This document shows positions 16,236 to 24,830 of a stretch of 57,005 nucleotides of DNA, piece by piece. Source of the stretch: an uncultured Lachnospiraceae bacterium (GTDB lineage Bacteria > Bacillota > Clostridia > Lachnospirales > Lachnospiraceae); NCBI GenBank assembly GCA_945919075.1, contig CAMEIX010000020.1:1-57005 (forward strand), read 5' to 3'. The notes beneath the pieces are model-generated. The model ran no database searches. It was not told where the DNA came from and saw only the letters and a list, made by a program, of their open reading frames with translations. Position numbers and translations under genes: made by a program. Every line of letters starts with the position of its first letter. Position 1 is the first letter of the stretch.

Positions 16236-16385
16236 TAGGGACGTTCCTTTTGTCTTCATGGGCTAATTAAAATATACGCAGCCGGAGAAGCCGCAAGGCT
16301 TCCCCGGCTGTTTTTGCGCTCGCGCCCACATCACGGCAGATGCCCCCTTTTACTTGCAAGAATCAAGACAAAAGGAACGTCCCTA
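16236..16385. repeat. MITE-like element bounded by perfect 21-bp inverted repeats
   Basis: The left arm 16236-16256 (core AGGGACGTTCCTTTTGTCTT) is repeated exactly in inverse at 16365-16385. The same core occurs at 41171-41190 and 41621-41640, and in shortened or altered form at 43156-43169 and 43453-43472. Such ends resemble the REP-like repeats that accompany Y1/RAYT transposases in Clostridia. No transposase is encoded. The phosphorylase terminator lies inside the element. Confidence 0.7.
16279..16315 (+). terminator. Terminator of cellobiose phosphorylase
   Basis: CAGCCGG-GAAGCC pairs with GGCTTC-CCGGCTG around GCAA, followed by TTTTT. Confidence 0.9.
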
Positions 16386-16453
16386 TGTGGAAAGTGCCCA
16401 TAAAATTTTACAAAAAAGGACAAAAAACGTGCATATTTTTACATCGGGGAAGG

Positions 16454-16482
16454 TTGACTATATATTGTAAAGGAGTTATTAT
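16454..16482 (+). promoter_or_regulatory. Promoter of the Big2 surface protein (and perhaps the capsule operon)
   Basis: TTGACT (16454-16459), 17-nt spacer, TATTAT (16477-16482). The leader has a TGTAAAAG/CTTTTACA hairpin (16499-16528) before the GAGGAGGAAGG ribosome site. Confidence 0.65.
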
Positions 16483-16563
16483 TGTAATGATTGTAGATTG
16501 TAAAAGTGGGGGAGACTATGCTTTTACATACTAAGTACATATTTAGAAAAGAGGAGGAAGGAA

Positions 16564-19500
16564 ATGAGAAAGCAGTTAAAAAATCTGATTCTCGCGATTA
16601 CCACGATTGTGTTGTCTTTATCATTTTCCATTACTGCATACGCAGCAAACGGAAACCAGATTAAAGATTTCAGAATCGGTAATCAGGTAGGTACCAAATT
16701 CCAGAGAGTATCTACCATCACACTCTATACAAATGGAGACGCAAAGATTGATCCCAGTGTTAATGCTCCCATGAGTACAGAGTTAGACGTCATCGCTTCT
16801 ACTTATCAGAGCAACTTATTCAAGGGCGAGTATATTGTCACTACAAGTGACAGAAATATTGCAAGCGCTCAGAAGAAGTCTACTGAAGTTGAAAGTGCTG
16901 ACTATTACAAGCTGGTTGTAAAAGCCGGAACCAAAGCCGGAAAAGCAACCATCACCTTAACTGACAAGAACAACATCAAGAAAAGCGTAAAATTAACTGT
17001 AGTTGTAAAAACTTTAGTTGATGAAATCGACTTTGCAGGTTGTGAAGATAATATGGCAACTGTAGCAAAGGGCGGTAAAGTAGCTCTTGGTGCTGCTACA
17101 AACGCAAATGCAACAAACAAGAAATTAACCTACAAAATCGTATCCCAGAAGGTTATGAATGACCAGGGACTTTACGTAGATGCAGGCAAAACCGTAGTTG
17201 CAAGAGTGGACGGCAAAGGAAACGTAACCGGTGTGAATGCCGGTAAAGTTGAAATCCAAGTAAGCGCACAGGACCAGGATTACTACACATTAGTAAACGG
17301 CAAAAACAAAAAAGCAAAAGGCGGTTACAGCGAAGTAGTAGAAGTAGTTGTTTATAACAGTACCGTAACCACCGTAGACGTATTAAATCCTAAGAAAGAT
17401 GCAAAAGGAAGATACGCAACCCTTAACTTAAAGACAAACGCAACAGATGATGCACATACCTTCGCTTTAATTGCAGAAGCATATGATAAAGATGGCAAGA
17501 TTGTAGAAGGCGGCGTAGCATTCACATCCAGCAAGCCTGCAGTAGCAACTGTAGATGCAAACGGAAAAATTACAGCAGTAGGAAACGGTAGCGCAGTGAT
17601 TACCGTAACCGCAGCACAGGGTGCTAAGATTAAGAAGACCATTAGGTTAAACGTAAAAGTAACCACTGACATGGAAAGCTTCGATATCGAAGAAAACGTT
17701 ATCGTGGCAGTAGGAAAGACCTACAGAGTAAAACCCGTAGTTGATAAGAATGTAACCGATAAGAGAATTACATACTGCCCTCCTACCTGTTTTGATGCAG
17801 ATGGAAATGAAATCCCTCTTGATGTAAAGAACGCAAATAAGAATAACACTGTAAGCGTATCAAACGGAAACATCAAGGGCTTAAAAGAAGGTACTGCAAC
17901 CATCGTAGTACAGGATACCAAGACCGGTACTGTAAAGAGAACCGTAAAAGTAACCGTAATCGGCCAGCTTAAGACCATGACTGCAACCGTAAACGGAAAG
18001 AACGCTGTAGAGCTTTACTCCGATGTAAAAGAGCAGAACAGTGCTGATATCGTGGTAAGCTGCAAGGATGCAAACGGCCAGGAATTAAAGACCGTACCTT
18101 ATTCCATCACTTCCAGCAATACAGCAATTGCCAGCGTAGAAGGAAATAAGATCGTAGCCAGAAATGCAGGTAAAGCAACGATTACCGTAAAGACTCTTGA
18201 CGGAACCAATAAGACTGCAAGAATTACGGTAACAGTAAAGACCAAAGATGCAAACAGTGCAGACCTTAAGAAAGAGATTGATGCAAAAATCAAGTTTGCT
18301 ATCAAGGCAGAAGATTACAGCTGGACCGGCTTCAAACCCAGCTTCAATGAAAAGTACAGCGAAATCAACGTAGAAATCTTAAATGCATACTTAACTACAG
18401 AAGATGCAAAAGATATGCGTGATGAATTAGAAGAAGTATTTAACAACTTCAATGATGCATTCAATGATAAGACCTATAACAGAGTAACCATCCTTGACAA
18501 TGTAAAGGATATTACCTGGGTAGTAGAAAGAACCGGCGTAGCAGTTAAACTTACCAAGAACGGCGAAGTAGTATCTGAAGATGCGATGAACATGAAGAAG
18601 GATATTGCAAAGAACGTAATCGGTGAAGACAAAGAAGCAAGCGCTTGGGACGGCAGAAACTTTGATATCACATTAGAAAAAGGCGAAGCAAAGGTAAGAT
18701 ACACCTTAAACTTCAAGATTGAAGCAGCAAACGTAGACGCAGTAGTGGATACCAGAATTGCAGCTGAAATCGCAGCATATAACAATGATCCTACCGTAAC
18801 CGGTGTAAAGGATGTTGTATTTAATGCAGCAAACAACACTGTAGTAGTAAACATTTACGATGCAAACAAGAGCCTTGCAGATGTAGATGCAGCTACCAGA
18901 GCAGATGCTACCAAGGCATTCAAGACCATCTTCGCAGAAGCACAGAATGTTACCTTATATGTAAACGTAGCAGGTCTTGCAGAAGAAGACAGAACCATTA
19001 CCTTTACCCGTACAGATGCAACTGACTTAGATGTATCTATTAACAACCTTTTAGACCGTGTAATGGATAAACTGGAAGGAAAGAACATCACCAGCCTTCA
19101 GGCATTAAACGGTTCCACTGTAGTAGCAAATGTAGAAATGAAGTATGGCGTGAAGACCTATGCTCTTCAGTACACCTTAAGCTTTGTACGTACTGCAGAA
19201 GCAGTTGACAGCAAGGTAGATGCTTCCGTAGCAGCTGCTGTAGCCGACTTAAATGCAGGCGATAACGGCTTTGGATATGCTAACTATGATGCAGCAAACA
19301 ATGCATTAACCGTAGGTATCAAGAATACCGAAGACTTAGTAGGTGATTTATCCGGAACCGGTCTGTATGCAGTAGTAGAAGCTATCGCAAAGAACGAAGG
19401 CGCTACCAGCGTACTGATTAACGATACTGAAATGACTGTAGCAGAAATGACTTCCAATAAGGTAGCAGAAGCACTTGGCGCTAACAACAAGACCGTACTT

Positions 19501-20106
19501 GGTGACTTAGTTGGAAAGAAAGCTTATGTAACCGTAAGCTACAATGACCAGAAATTAAGCTACACCATTTCCTTCGTACTTGACGTAGTAAGTATTGACG
19601 CAGCTATCGATGCAGAAATCACAGCATTTGCAGAAACCGTAGACAGCGACTTAATCGACAGCATTGCATATGATGCAGCAAATAACACCATGGTATTTAC
19701 CATGGATGGCGATGACGCTACCAAGAGTGTAGTAGACTTAAAGGACAGCGGCGTTTACGAAGTAATCGAAAAAGCTATCGGCTTTGGCGATAAGATCAAA
19801 GCAGATAAGGCAGAATTTACAGCATCTAATGGTGTCAGAACCTTTGAAGACTTAAAGAAAAACGGAGCACCCAGCAAGTTTGATATCGGCGGTGTAATCA
19901 ACAACTACGTTGGAGCAAATACCATCGGCGACTTAGACGGTAAGGTAGTAACCCTTAAGGTAACCTATACCACCGAAGCAGGTGTAACCGGAACCTTAAA
20001 CTACACTGTAAAATTCGTAGTATCTGAAGCTGACGAAGCAGTAGAAACCGAAGCAGTAGTTGAAGGAACTGTAGAAGAAGCAACAGAAGAAATCGTAGCA
20101 GAATAA
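16564..20106 (+). CDS. Secreted Ig-like (Big2) repeat protein with four-fold C-terminal repeat
   Basis: A 1180-residue exported protein. The signal peptide ends at SITAYA (about residue 27). Residues from about 40 to 560 hold several bacterial Ig-like (Big2) domains; the best defined have the pattern SSKPAVATVDANGKITAVGN followed by GSAVITVTA, or the SNTAIASVEGNKIVARNAGKA version. From about 563 to 1150 there are four diverged repeats of 130-160 residues (starts near 563, 720, 877, 1008). Each begins with a D.xID/xVD helix, has a YDAANNT-like strand, and ends in Y-T-L/I/V-x-F. I do not recognise this repeat. The tail is Glu/Val-rich, with no LPXTG or membrane anchor. It precedes the capsule operon, so it may be an S-layer-like or polysaccharide-associated wall protein. 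Confidence 0.8.
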   Translation: MRKQLKNLILAITTIVLSLSFSITAYAANGNQIKDFRIGNQVGTKFQRVSTITLYTNGDAKIDPSVNAPMSTELDVIASTYQSNLFKGEYIVTTSDRNIASAQKKSTEVESADYYKLVVKAGTKAGKATITLTDKNNIKKSVKLTVVVKTLVDEIDFAGCEDNMATVAKGGKVALGAATNANATNKKLTYKIVSQKVMNDQGLYVDAGKTVVARVDGKGNVTGVNAGKVEIQVSAQDQDYYTLVNGKNKKAKGGYSEVVEVVVYNSTVTTVDVLNPKKDAKGRYATLNLKTNATDDAHTFALIAEAYDKDGKIVEGGVAFTSSKPAVATVDANGKITAVGNGSAVITVTAAQGAKIKKTIRLNVKVTTDMESFDIEENVIVAVGKTYRVKPVVDKNVTDKRITYCPPTCFDADGNEIPLDVKNANKNNTVSVSNGNIKGLKEGTATIVVQDTKTGTVKRTVKVTVIGQLKTMTATVNGKNAVELYSDVKEQNSADIVVSCKDANGQELKTVPYSITSSNTAIASVEGNKIVARNAGKATITVKTLDGTNKTARITVTVKTKDANSADLKKEIDAKIKFAIKAEDYSWTGFKPSFNEKYSEINVEILNAYLTTEDAKDMRDELEEVFNNFNDAFNDKTYNRVTILDNVKDITWVVERTGVAVKLTKNGEVVSEDAMNMKKDIAKNVIGEDKEASAWDGRNFDITLEKGEAKVRYTLNFKIEAANVDAVVDTRIAAEIAAYNNDPTVTGVKDVVFNAANNTVVVNIYDANKSLADVDAATRADATKAFKTIFAEAQNVTLYVNVAGLAEEDRTITFTRTDATDLDVSINNLLDRVMDKLEGKNITSLQALNGSTVVANVEMKYGVKTYALQYTLSFVRTAEAVDSKVDASVAAAVADLNAGDNGFGYANYDAANNALTVGIKNTEDLVGDLSGTGLYAVVEAIAKNEGATSVLINDTEMTVAEMTSNKVAEALGANNKTVLGDLVGKKAYVTVSYNDQKLSYTISFVLDVVSIDAAIDAEITAFAETVDSDLIDSIAYDAANNTMVFTMDGDDATKSVVDLKDSGVYEVIEKAIGFGDKIKADKAEFTASNGVRTFEDLKKNGAPSKFDIGGVINNYVGANTIGDLDGKVVTLKVTYTTEAGVTGTLNYTVKFVVSEADEAVETEAVVEGTVEEATEEIVAE

Positions 20107-20126
20107 GAGTAATGTCTTGCGTTGGA

Positions 20127-20209
20127 CCATCTGCCCGAAAGGGCGGGTGGCTCAATGTATGCTATGTAGGTGGTTTTTAAGCGAAAAGACCCTCTACATA
20201 ACATGCATT
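20127..20209 (+). promoter_or_regulatory. Two consecutive strong hairpins ahead of the capsule operon
   Basis: Hairpin 1 is CCATCTGCCC-GAAA-GGGCGGGTGG (20127-20150, 10 bp with G-U pairs). Hairpin 2 has arms AATGTATGCTATGTAG (20154-20169) and CTACATAACATGCATT (20194-20209). These are complementary over 16 positions with one C-A mismatch and one G-U pair. Inside, GGTTTTT faces AAAGACC. Neither is followed by a T-run, so this is not an ordinary terminator. It may control read-through from the Big2 gene into the capsule genes. Confidence 0.5.
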
Positions 20210-20244
20210 GGATGCATGGAAAAGAAATCAAGAAAGAGAAAAAT

Positions 20245-21015
20245 ATGAAAAGAATATCCCAATTTATAGGGGCAGGAATTCTATGCGTGGGGCTTTGCCT
20301 TATCCCTTCGGTGGCAGTATTTGCAGGGGATATCAATGCACAGGAGCAAAGACTGCTCGATGCAGCCGGACAGCAGTATCTCTATAATGATGTGATGTAT
20401 AAGGCGACAGATTCTGCCATAGCAACGGCCAGAAGCTACTTACTCCAGGATGATGTGGACCTTACGAAAGAACAGGTAGATAGTGCATTATCCCAGATTT
20501 ATAACCTGATACCGGATGCCATCGCAGGTGGATACATGGTACCGGTGGAAAAACCGAAACCGGCAGATCCGGGTACTCCCGTAGAGCCTACACCTACCGA
20601 GACGGAAGCTCCCATTGAGGAAACCGAGACCGAAACGGAAACAGAAATCGAGGAATCCATAGAAAAACCTATACAGAAGCCGGAGGAAAAGCCCACCGAA
20701 ACGGAGAGCAAAGAGCCGGAAGAGACAGAAGAAACGACTACGGAGGAAATCGAAGAATCCACGGAAGAAGCAATAGCAGTGGTCGAAATCCCGGACGAAA
20801 GTTTAGAAAGCACAGAAGCTTCCGAGGAAAGCAGCGAGGAAGAATCCGCTACTAGGAAGGTGCGTCGGAATAAAAAATTTGTGGATAATGTCAATCTGAT
20901 GACCGTATCCATGAGCGTAATTATCATAGCGGTAATCGCAGCAGCGATAGTACTGTTCCAGCACAAAACTGGTTCCCAAAGCGGGAAGAGTCATCATAAA
21001 AAGAGAAAGAAATAA
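20245..21015 (+). CDS. Membrane-anchored acidic stalk protein of unknown function
   Basis: A 256-residue protein. It has an N-terminal signal peptide (to about residue 28, SVAVFAGD). A helical domain of about 75 residues follows, starting DINAQEQRLLDAAGQQYLYN. Next is a long Pro/Thr/Glu-rich stalk (about 110-200). A single membrane span near the C-terminus (SMSVIIIAVIAAAIVLF) and a His/Lys-rich cytoplasmic tail complete it. The start at 20245 puts the signal peptide at the N-terminus; an earlier in-frame GTG at 20170 would begin inside the hairpin region. The stop overlaps the cpsB start (TAATG), so it is the first gene of the capsule phosphoregulation operon. No known family is recognised. 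A role in wall attachment or sensing polymer is a guess. Confidence 0.65.
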   Translation: MKRISQFIGAGILCVGLCLIPSVAVFAGDINAQEQRLLDAAGQQYLYNDVMYKATDSAIATARSYLLQDDVDLTKEQVDSALSQIYNLIPDAIAGGYMVPVEKPKPADPGTPVEPTPTETEAPIEETETETETEIEESIEKPIQKPEEKPTETESKEPEETEETTTEEIEESTEEAIAVVEIPDESLESTEASEESSEEESATRKVRRNKKFVDNVNLMTVSMSVIIIAVIAAAIVLFQHKTGSQSGKSHHKKRKK

Positions 21016-21740
21016 TGAGCGTTTATACAGATATCCATTCCCATATCCTACCCGGTGTGGATGACGGAAGTAAGAATATGGAAGAAACGTTAGCCCTTCT
21101 TAAGCTTTGTTATGAAGAGGGAACGAGAAGAATCTTTGCTACCCCCCACTACGTACCGGGACATAAAAGTGCAAGCCCGGAACACTTACGAAAATTAAGA
21201 ACGGAAGTGGCAGAGAAAATCAAAGAAACATACCCGGATATGGAGCTTTACGGTGGAAATGAGATTTACTACAAAGAGGGCGTCGTAAAGGACGTAAAGG
21301 CCGGAAAGGTACTGACACTGGCAGATACCGATTACTGTCTGGTAGAGTTTAACACCCGTCTGGAATACAAGAAAATATTCCATGCGGTAAAGGAGTTTAC
21401 AGAGGCCGGCTATCGCCCGATTCTGGCCCATGTGGAGCGGTACGACTGCCTGTACCAGCAAAGCGAACTCATCGAGGATTTAATCGATGCAGGTGCGTAT
21501 ATCCAGATAAATGCAGAAAGCCTGCTGGGAGGCTTATTTGACAGACACTCTAAATATGTACAGAAAATCCTGAAAGATGGCTTAGTTCACTTCATCGGAA
21601 GTGACTGCCATCGGCTGGATTTTCGGAAACCCAGGATGGGCAGTGTCTTTCAGAAGATAAAAAACGAAGCTGTCAAAGAAGAAATAGAAGAGATTATGGC
21701 AGTGAATGTAGAAAAACTACTGAAAAACGAATGGGTTTAG
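21015..21740 (+). CDS. cpsB: CpsB/YwqE-type protein-tyrosine phosphatase
   Basis: A 241-residue PHP-family, Mn-dependent phosphotyrosine phosphatase that dephosphorylates the cognate BY-kinase CpsD and so cycles capsule export. Metal-binding motifs: DIHSHILPGVDDGS at the N-terminus, FATPHYVPG, LAHVERYDC and GSDCHRLDFRKPRMG. The length matches the family. It starts at the overlapping TAATG after the stalk protein gene and is followed 21 nt later by the CpsC-like gene. Confidence 0.92.
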   Translation: MSVYTDIHSHILPGVDDGSKNMEETLALLKLCYEEGTRRIFATPHYVPGHKSASPEHLRKLRTEVAEKIKETYPDMELYGGNEIYYKEGVVKDVKAGKVLTLADTDYCLVEFNTRLEYKKIFHAVKEFTEAGYRPILAHVERYDCLYQQSELIEDLIDAGAYIQINAESLLGGLFDRHSKYVQKILKDGLVHFIGSDCHRLDFRKPRMGSVFQKIKNEAVKEEIEEIMAVNVEKLLKNEWV

Positions 21741-21761
21741 CCCTGCGATAAGGAGAAAGAT

Positions 21762-22499
21762 ATGAACACACAAAACGATGAAGCAGAAATTGACTTACTT
21801 GAGATTTTCTATGTGCTCAAAGCCAAGATCGTCATCATTATCGCCAGTATGCTGTTGGTAGCGGGACTATTTGCGGTGTATAGTCTGTATCTCACCACAC
21901 CGGTTTATCAGTCCTCCTCCAGACTTTATATTTTAACCAAGTCCACCTCCATTACATCTCTGGCGGATATCCAGATGGGTACTTCACTCACACAGGACTA
22001 CAAGGAACTGATTACCAGCCGTACCGTGGTGGAGCAGGTAATTGAGAACTTGGGATTAAATTATACTTATGAAGATATGTTAGGACAGATTTCCATTGAT
22101 AATCCCAGCAATACCCGTATTATCAAGATTACGGTAAGGGACAATGTGCCGGAAGATGCCAAACTGATTGTGGATGAACTGACTGATGTAGCAAGGGACA
22201 AGATTTCCAGCATTATGGCGACGGATGCTCCCAACGTAGTAGAATATGGTACCGTACCGGTATATCCCATCAGCCCGAATAAAAAGAAAAACGTGCTTAT
22301 CGGCATGCTTCTCGGAGTCTTTATTGCCTGTGCGATAATTGTGGTTAGATTCTTACTGGATGATACCGTCAAGAATGCAGATGATGTGGAGAAGTACTTA
22401 GGTCTCAATACCCTGACCAGTATACCCTTACGCGAAGAAGAGAGTAAGAAAAAAAGAAGAAAGAAGAAAAAAAGCAGTAAGGAAGGAGCAAGAACATGA
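21762..22499 (+). CDS. cpsC: Wzz/CpsC-type chain-length determinant and kinase activator
   Basis: A 245-residue membrane protein with two spans: about 25-47 (IVIIIASMLLVAGLFAVYSL) and about 178-198 (VLIGMLLGVFIACAIIVV). These enclose an extracellular Wzz domain with VYQSSSRLYIL and SRTVVEQVIENL. The C-terminus is very basic (KKKRRKKKKSSK) and would contact the kinase. In Gram-positive capsule systems this subunit activates the separate BY-kinase. AAGGAG precedes the start. It overlaps cpsD by 4 nt (ATGA). Confidence 0.9.
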   Translation: MNTQNDEAEIDLLEIFYVLKAKIVIIIASMLLVAGLFAVYSLYLTTPVYQSSSRLYILTKSTSITSLADIQMGTSLTQDYKELITSRTVVEQVIENLGLNYTYEDMLGQISIDNPSNTRIIKITVRDNVPEDAKLIVDELTDVARDKISSIMATDAPNVVEYGTVPVYPISPNKKKNVLIGMLLGVFIACAIIVVRFLLDDTVKNADDVEKYLGLNTLTSIPLREEESKKKRRKKKKSSKEGART

Positions 22500-23266
22500 G
22501 TAAAACATTGACCTTTCAGAAGCTGGCAGAGCAGGACTATGCTACCAGGGAGGCATTTAACTCCCTTCGAACCAACCTTTCCTTCTGCGGGGATGAAGTG
22601 AAAGTAGTAATGTTCACCAGTTGTACGCCGGATGAAGGAAAGAGTACCGTAACTTTGGAACTTGCCAGATCCCTTGGGGAAGATAATAAAAAAGTCATAT
22701 TAGTGGACTGTGACCTGCGTAAATCCGTAATGGTAGGCCATAACGGCATTACCGCAGACGGAACCATTTATGGTCTGTCCCATTACCTTTCCGGACAGAA
22801 AAAAGAGGCTGACATCGTCTACAGCACCAATATGCCGAATGTGGATGTGATTTTAGCCGGGCATGTGGTACCCAATCCCACCGAATTATTAAACAATCAT
22901 TATTTTGAGAAGCTGATTGCAAACTTAAGAGAACGCTATGATATGGTTCTTGTGGACTGCCCGCCGGTAGGCTGGGTCATTGATGCGGCGGTGGTTGCAC
23001 CAAAATGTGACGGGACTATTATCGTAATAGAAAGCGGCAATAACAGTTACCACTTTTTGCAGGATATCAAAAAACAGTTGGAACTTACCGGATGCAGAAT
23101 TCTGGGGGCCGTGGTAAATAAAGTAGACTTGGGCAAGGGCGGTTATTACAACCATCACTACTATGGCGGTAAGTACGGCAAATACGGCAAATACGGTAAG
23201 TATGGAAAATACAGTAAGTACGGTAATAAGTACGGTGTCTATGAGAAATACGGAGACGATGTGTAG
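22496..23266 (+). CDS. cpsD: CpsD-type bacterial tyrosine kinase
   Basis: A 256-residue BY-kinase. The Walker A segment is TSCTPDEGKSTVTLELA at about residues 42-58, the Walker A' is VILVDCDLRKS, and VLVDCPPVGW is the Walker B region. The C-terminal tail is a Tyr cluster built from GKYGKYGKY repeats with about 14 tyrosines, the autophosphorylation site. The repeat is also visible in the DNA as a 9-bp tandem unit (about 23167-23225), which may vary in number by slippage. It forms the phosphorylation switch with CpsB and CpsC. Confidence 0.93.
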   Translation: MSKTLTFQKLAEQDYATREAFNSLRTNLSFCGDEVKVVMFTSCTPDEGKSTVTLELARSLGEDNKKVILVDCDLRKSVMVGHNGITADGTIYGLSHYLSGQKKEADIVYSTNMPNVDVILAGHVVPNPTELLNNHYFEKLIANLRERYDMVLVDCPPVGWVIDAAVVAPKCDGTIIVIESGNNSYHFLQDIKKQLELTGCRILGAVVNKVDLGKGGYYNHHYYGGKYGKYGKYGKYGKYSKYGNKYGVYEKYGDDV

Positions 23267-23290
23267 GCAGTCTCCGACAGGAGATAAGGG

Positions 23291-24739
23291 ATGTATAGAC
23301 GAAAGCCAAAAGGGTGGATTAAGCACCTGGATTTTATCATACTGGATCTAATCAGTTTGAATATTGCTTATATTATCGCTTATATGCTGAGACAGGGGCT
23401 AAAGAGTCCCTATGTCACCAATTTGTATGCCATGGTTGCACTTATTTTCACGGCAACCGATTTCTTTGTAATTCTCTTTAACAATACGATGAAAAATGTG
23501 CTTCGTCGTGGCCTGTATCAGGAATTTGCCATTACCTTCAAGCATGTGATTACGGTGGATGCTTTGGTAATTGTTATCCTCTTTGCCACCCAGTTTCGGG
23601 CAGATTATTCCCGTATTGTCATCTATCTGACCGGAGCACTATATTTTATCCCGTCCTTCCTGTTACGAATCCTTTATAAAAAAATTTTACAGAATGTGCT
23701 GAAGCATACCGGGATTACCTCGTTAGTCATCTTTACGGAAAAGGACAAGCTGGGGGAACTTCCCAAGGTTATATCCAATCTTACCATCAGCGGATACAGG
23801 ATTAACGGTATCTGCGTTATGGATGAGGACTGTAAGGGACAGGAGATTGCCGGCGTGGAGGTTGTGGAAAATGCAGACGGCATTATTGAATATCTCTGCA
23901 GGGAATGGGTGGATGAAGTCTATTTCTTTGAAAACAACCATGATAGGCACAAGAATCTGATTGATAAACTGGTGGAGATGGGTGTTGTGATTCATCTGGA
24001 TCTTACCAACATTTTTGAACTGACCACACAGAAGCAGACAGTGGAGAAAATGGCAGGTCACAGAGTACTGACCTTCAGTATGAATTATGCCACAATGAGA
24101 CAGTTAATCTTAAAGAGATTGATGGATATTGCGGCAGGACTTGTGGGTTGTCTGATTACACTGGTTTTAATTGTGATACTGGGCCCCCTGATTTTTATAA
24201 GCAGCCCGGGACCGATTTTCTTTGCCCAGACCCGAATCGGGCGAAACGGCAAGAAATTTAAGATGTATAAATTCCGCAGTATGTATCTGGATGCGGAAGA
24301 ACGCAAGAAGGAACTCATGGCAGAGAACCGGGTAGCAGACGGTATGATGTTCAAACTGGACTATGATCCCCGTATCATTGGCTGCAAGAAAAGACCGGAT
24401 GGTACCATTAAGAAGGGTATCGGAAACTTTATCAGAGAGTACAGTCTGGATGAATTCCCTCAGTTTTTTAACGTATTAATCGGCCAAATGAGCCTGTGCG
24501 GTACCAGACCGCCTACCGAGGATGAATGGAATAAATACGAGCTTCATCACAGAGCAAGGCTTGCTATTAAGCCCGGTATCACCGGTATGTGGCAGGTAAG
24601 CGGCAGAAGCAACATCATAGACTTCGAAGAAGTGGTAGAACTGGACAAGCAATATATCCGTGACTGGAGCATGGCGCTGGATATGAAAATATTGTTCAAG
24701 ACCCTGATGGTGGTGTTTAAGAAGGAAGGGTCCATGTGA
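23291..24739 (+). CDS. Undecaprenyl-phosphate sugar-1-phosphate transferase (priming enzyme)
   Basis: A 482-residue polyprenyl glycosylphosphotransferase that starts repeat-unit synthesis by loading a sugar phosphate on undecaprenyl phosphate. The N-terminal half has four membrane spans and a CoA-binding-like Rossmann region (about 140-250). The C-terminal catalytic domain begins at about 270 with LILKRLMDIAAGLVGC. It then has GPIFFAQTRIGRNGKKF and FRSMYLDAEERKKELMAENRV, then EYSLDEFPQFFNVLIGQMSL, GTRPP and ITGMWQVSGRSN. The sugar (glucose, galactose or other) cannot be told from sequence. It is the last gene before composition turns AT-rich. Confidence 0.92.
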   Translation: MYRRKPKGWIKHLDFIILDLISLNIAYIIAYMLRQGLKSPYVTNLYAMVALIFTATDFFVILFNNTMKNVLRRGLYQEFAITFKHVITVDALVIVILFATQFRADYSRIVIYLTGALYFIPSFLLRILYKKILQNVLKHTGITSLVIFTEKDKLGELPKVISNLTISGYRINGICVMDEDCKGQEIAGVEVVENADGIIEYLCREWVDEVYFFENNHDRHKNLIDKLVEMGVVIHLDLTNIFELTTQKQTVEKMAGHRVLTFSMNYATMRQLILKRLMDIAAGLVGCLITLVLIVILGPLIFISSPGPIFFAQTRIGRNGKKFKMYKFRSMYLDAEERKKELMAENRVADGMMFKLDYDPRIIGCKKRPDGTIKKGIGNFIREYSLDEFPQFFNVLIGQMSLCGTRPPTEDEWNKYELHHRARLAIKPGITGMWQVSGRSNIIDFEEVVELDKQYIRDWSMALDMKILFKTLMVVFKKEGSM

Positions 24740-24760
24740 GGGTGCAACGGTTATGGATGG

Positions 24761-24793
24761 ATAGGCTATGATGCATGTGTGCACATAGCCTAT
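24761..24793 (+). promoter_or_regulatory. Hairpin at the conserved/variable boundary of the capsule locus
   Basis: ATAGGCTATG (24761-24770) pairs perfectly with CATAGCCTAT (24784-24793), with TGCA/TGCA inside the loop. No T-run follows. It may act as an RNA stabiliser, or mark the junction of the exchangeable gene block. Confidence 0.45.
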
Positions 24794-24830
24794 AATCATG
24801 GATGTAGTGCTTACGAGAGGAGATGCAGAT

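Noticed and set aside
16905..19490. Several minus-strand open frames inside the Big2 protein gene
   Set aside because: They are shadows caused by strong codon bias of the repeat-rich gene on the plus strand.
23163..23351. Overlapping frame rich in Ser/Thr/Asn at the kinase tail
   Set aside because: It is the shifted reading of the GKY repeat and has no start signal.
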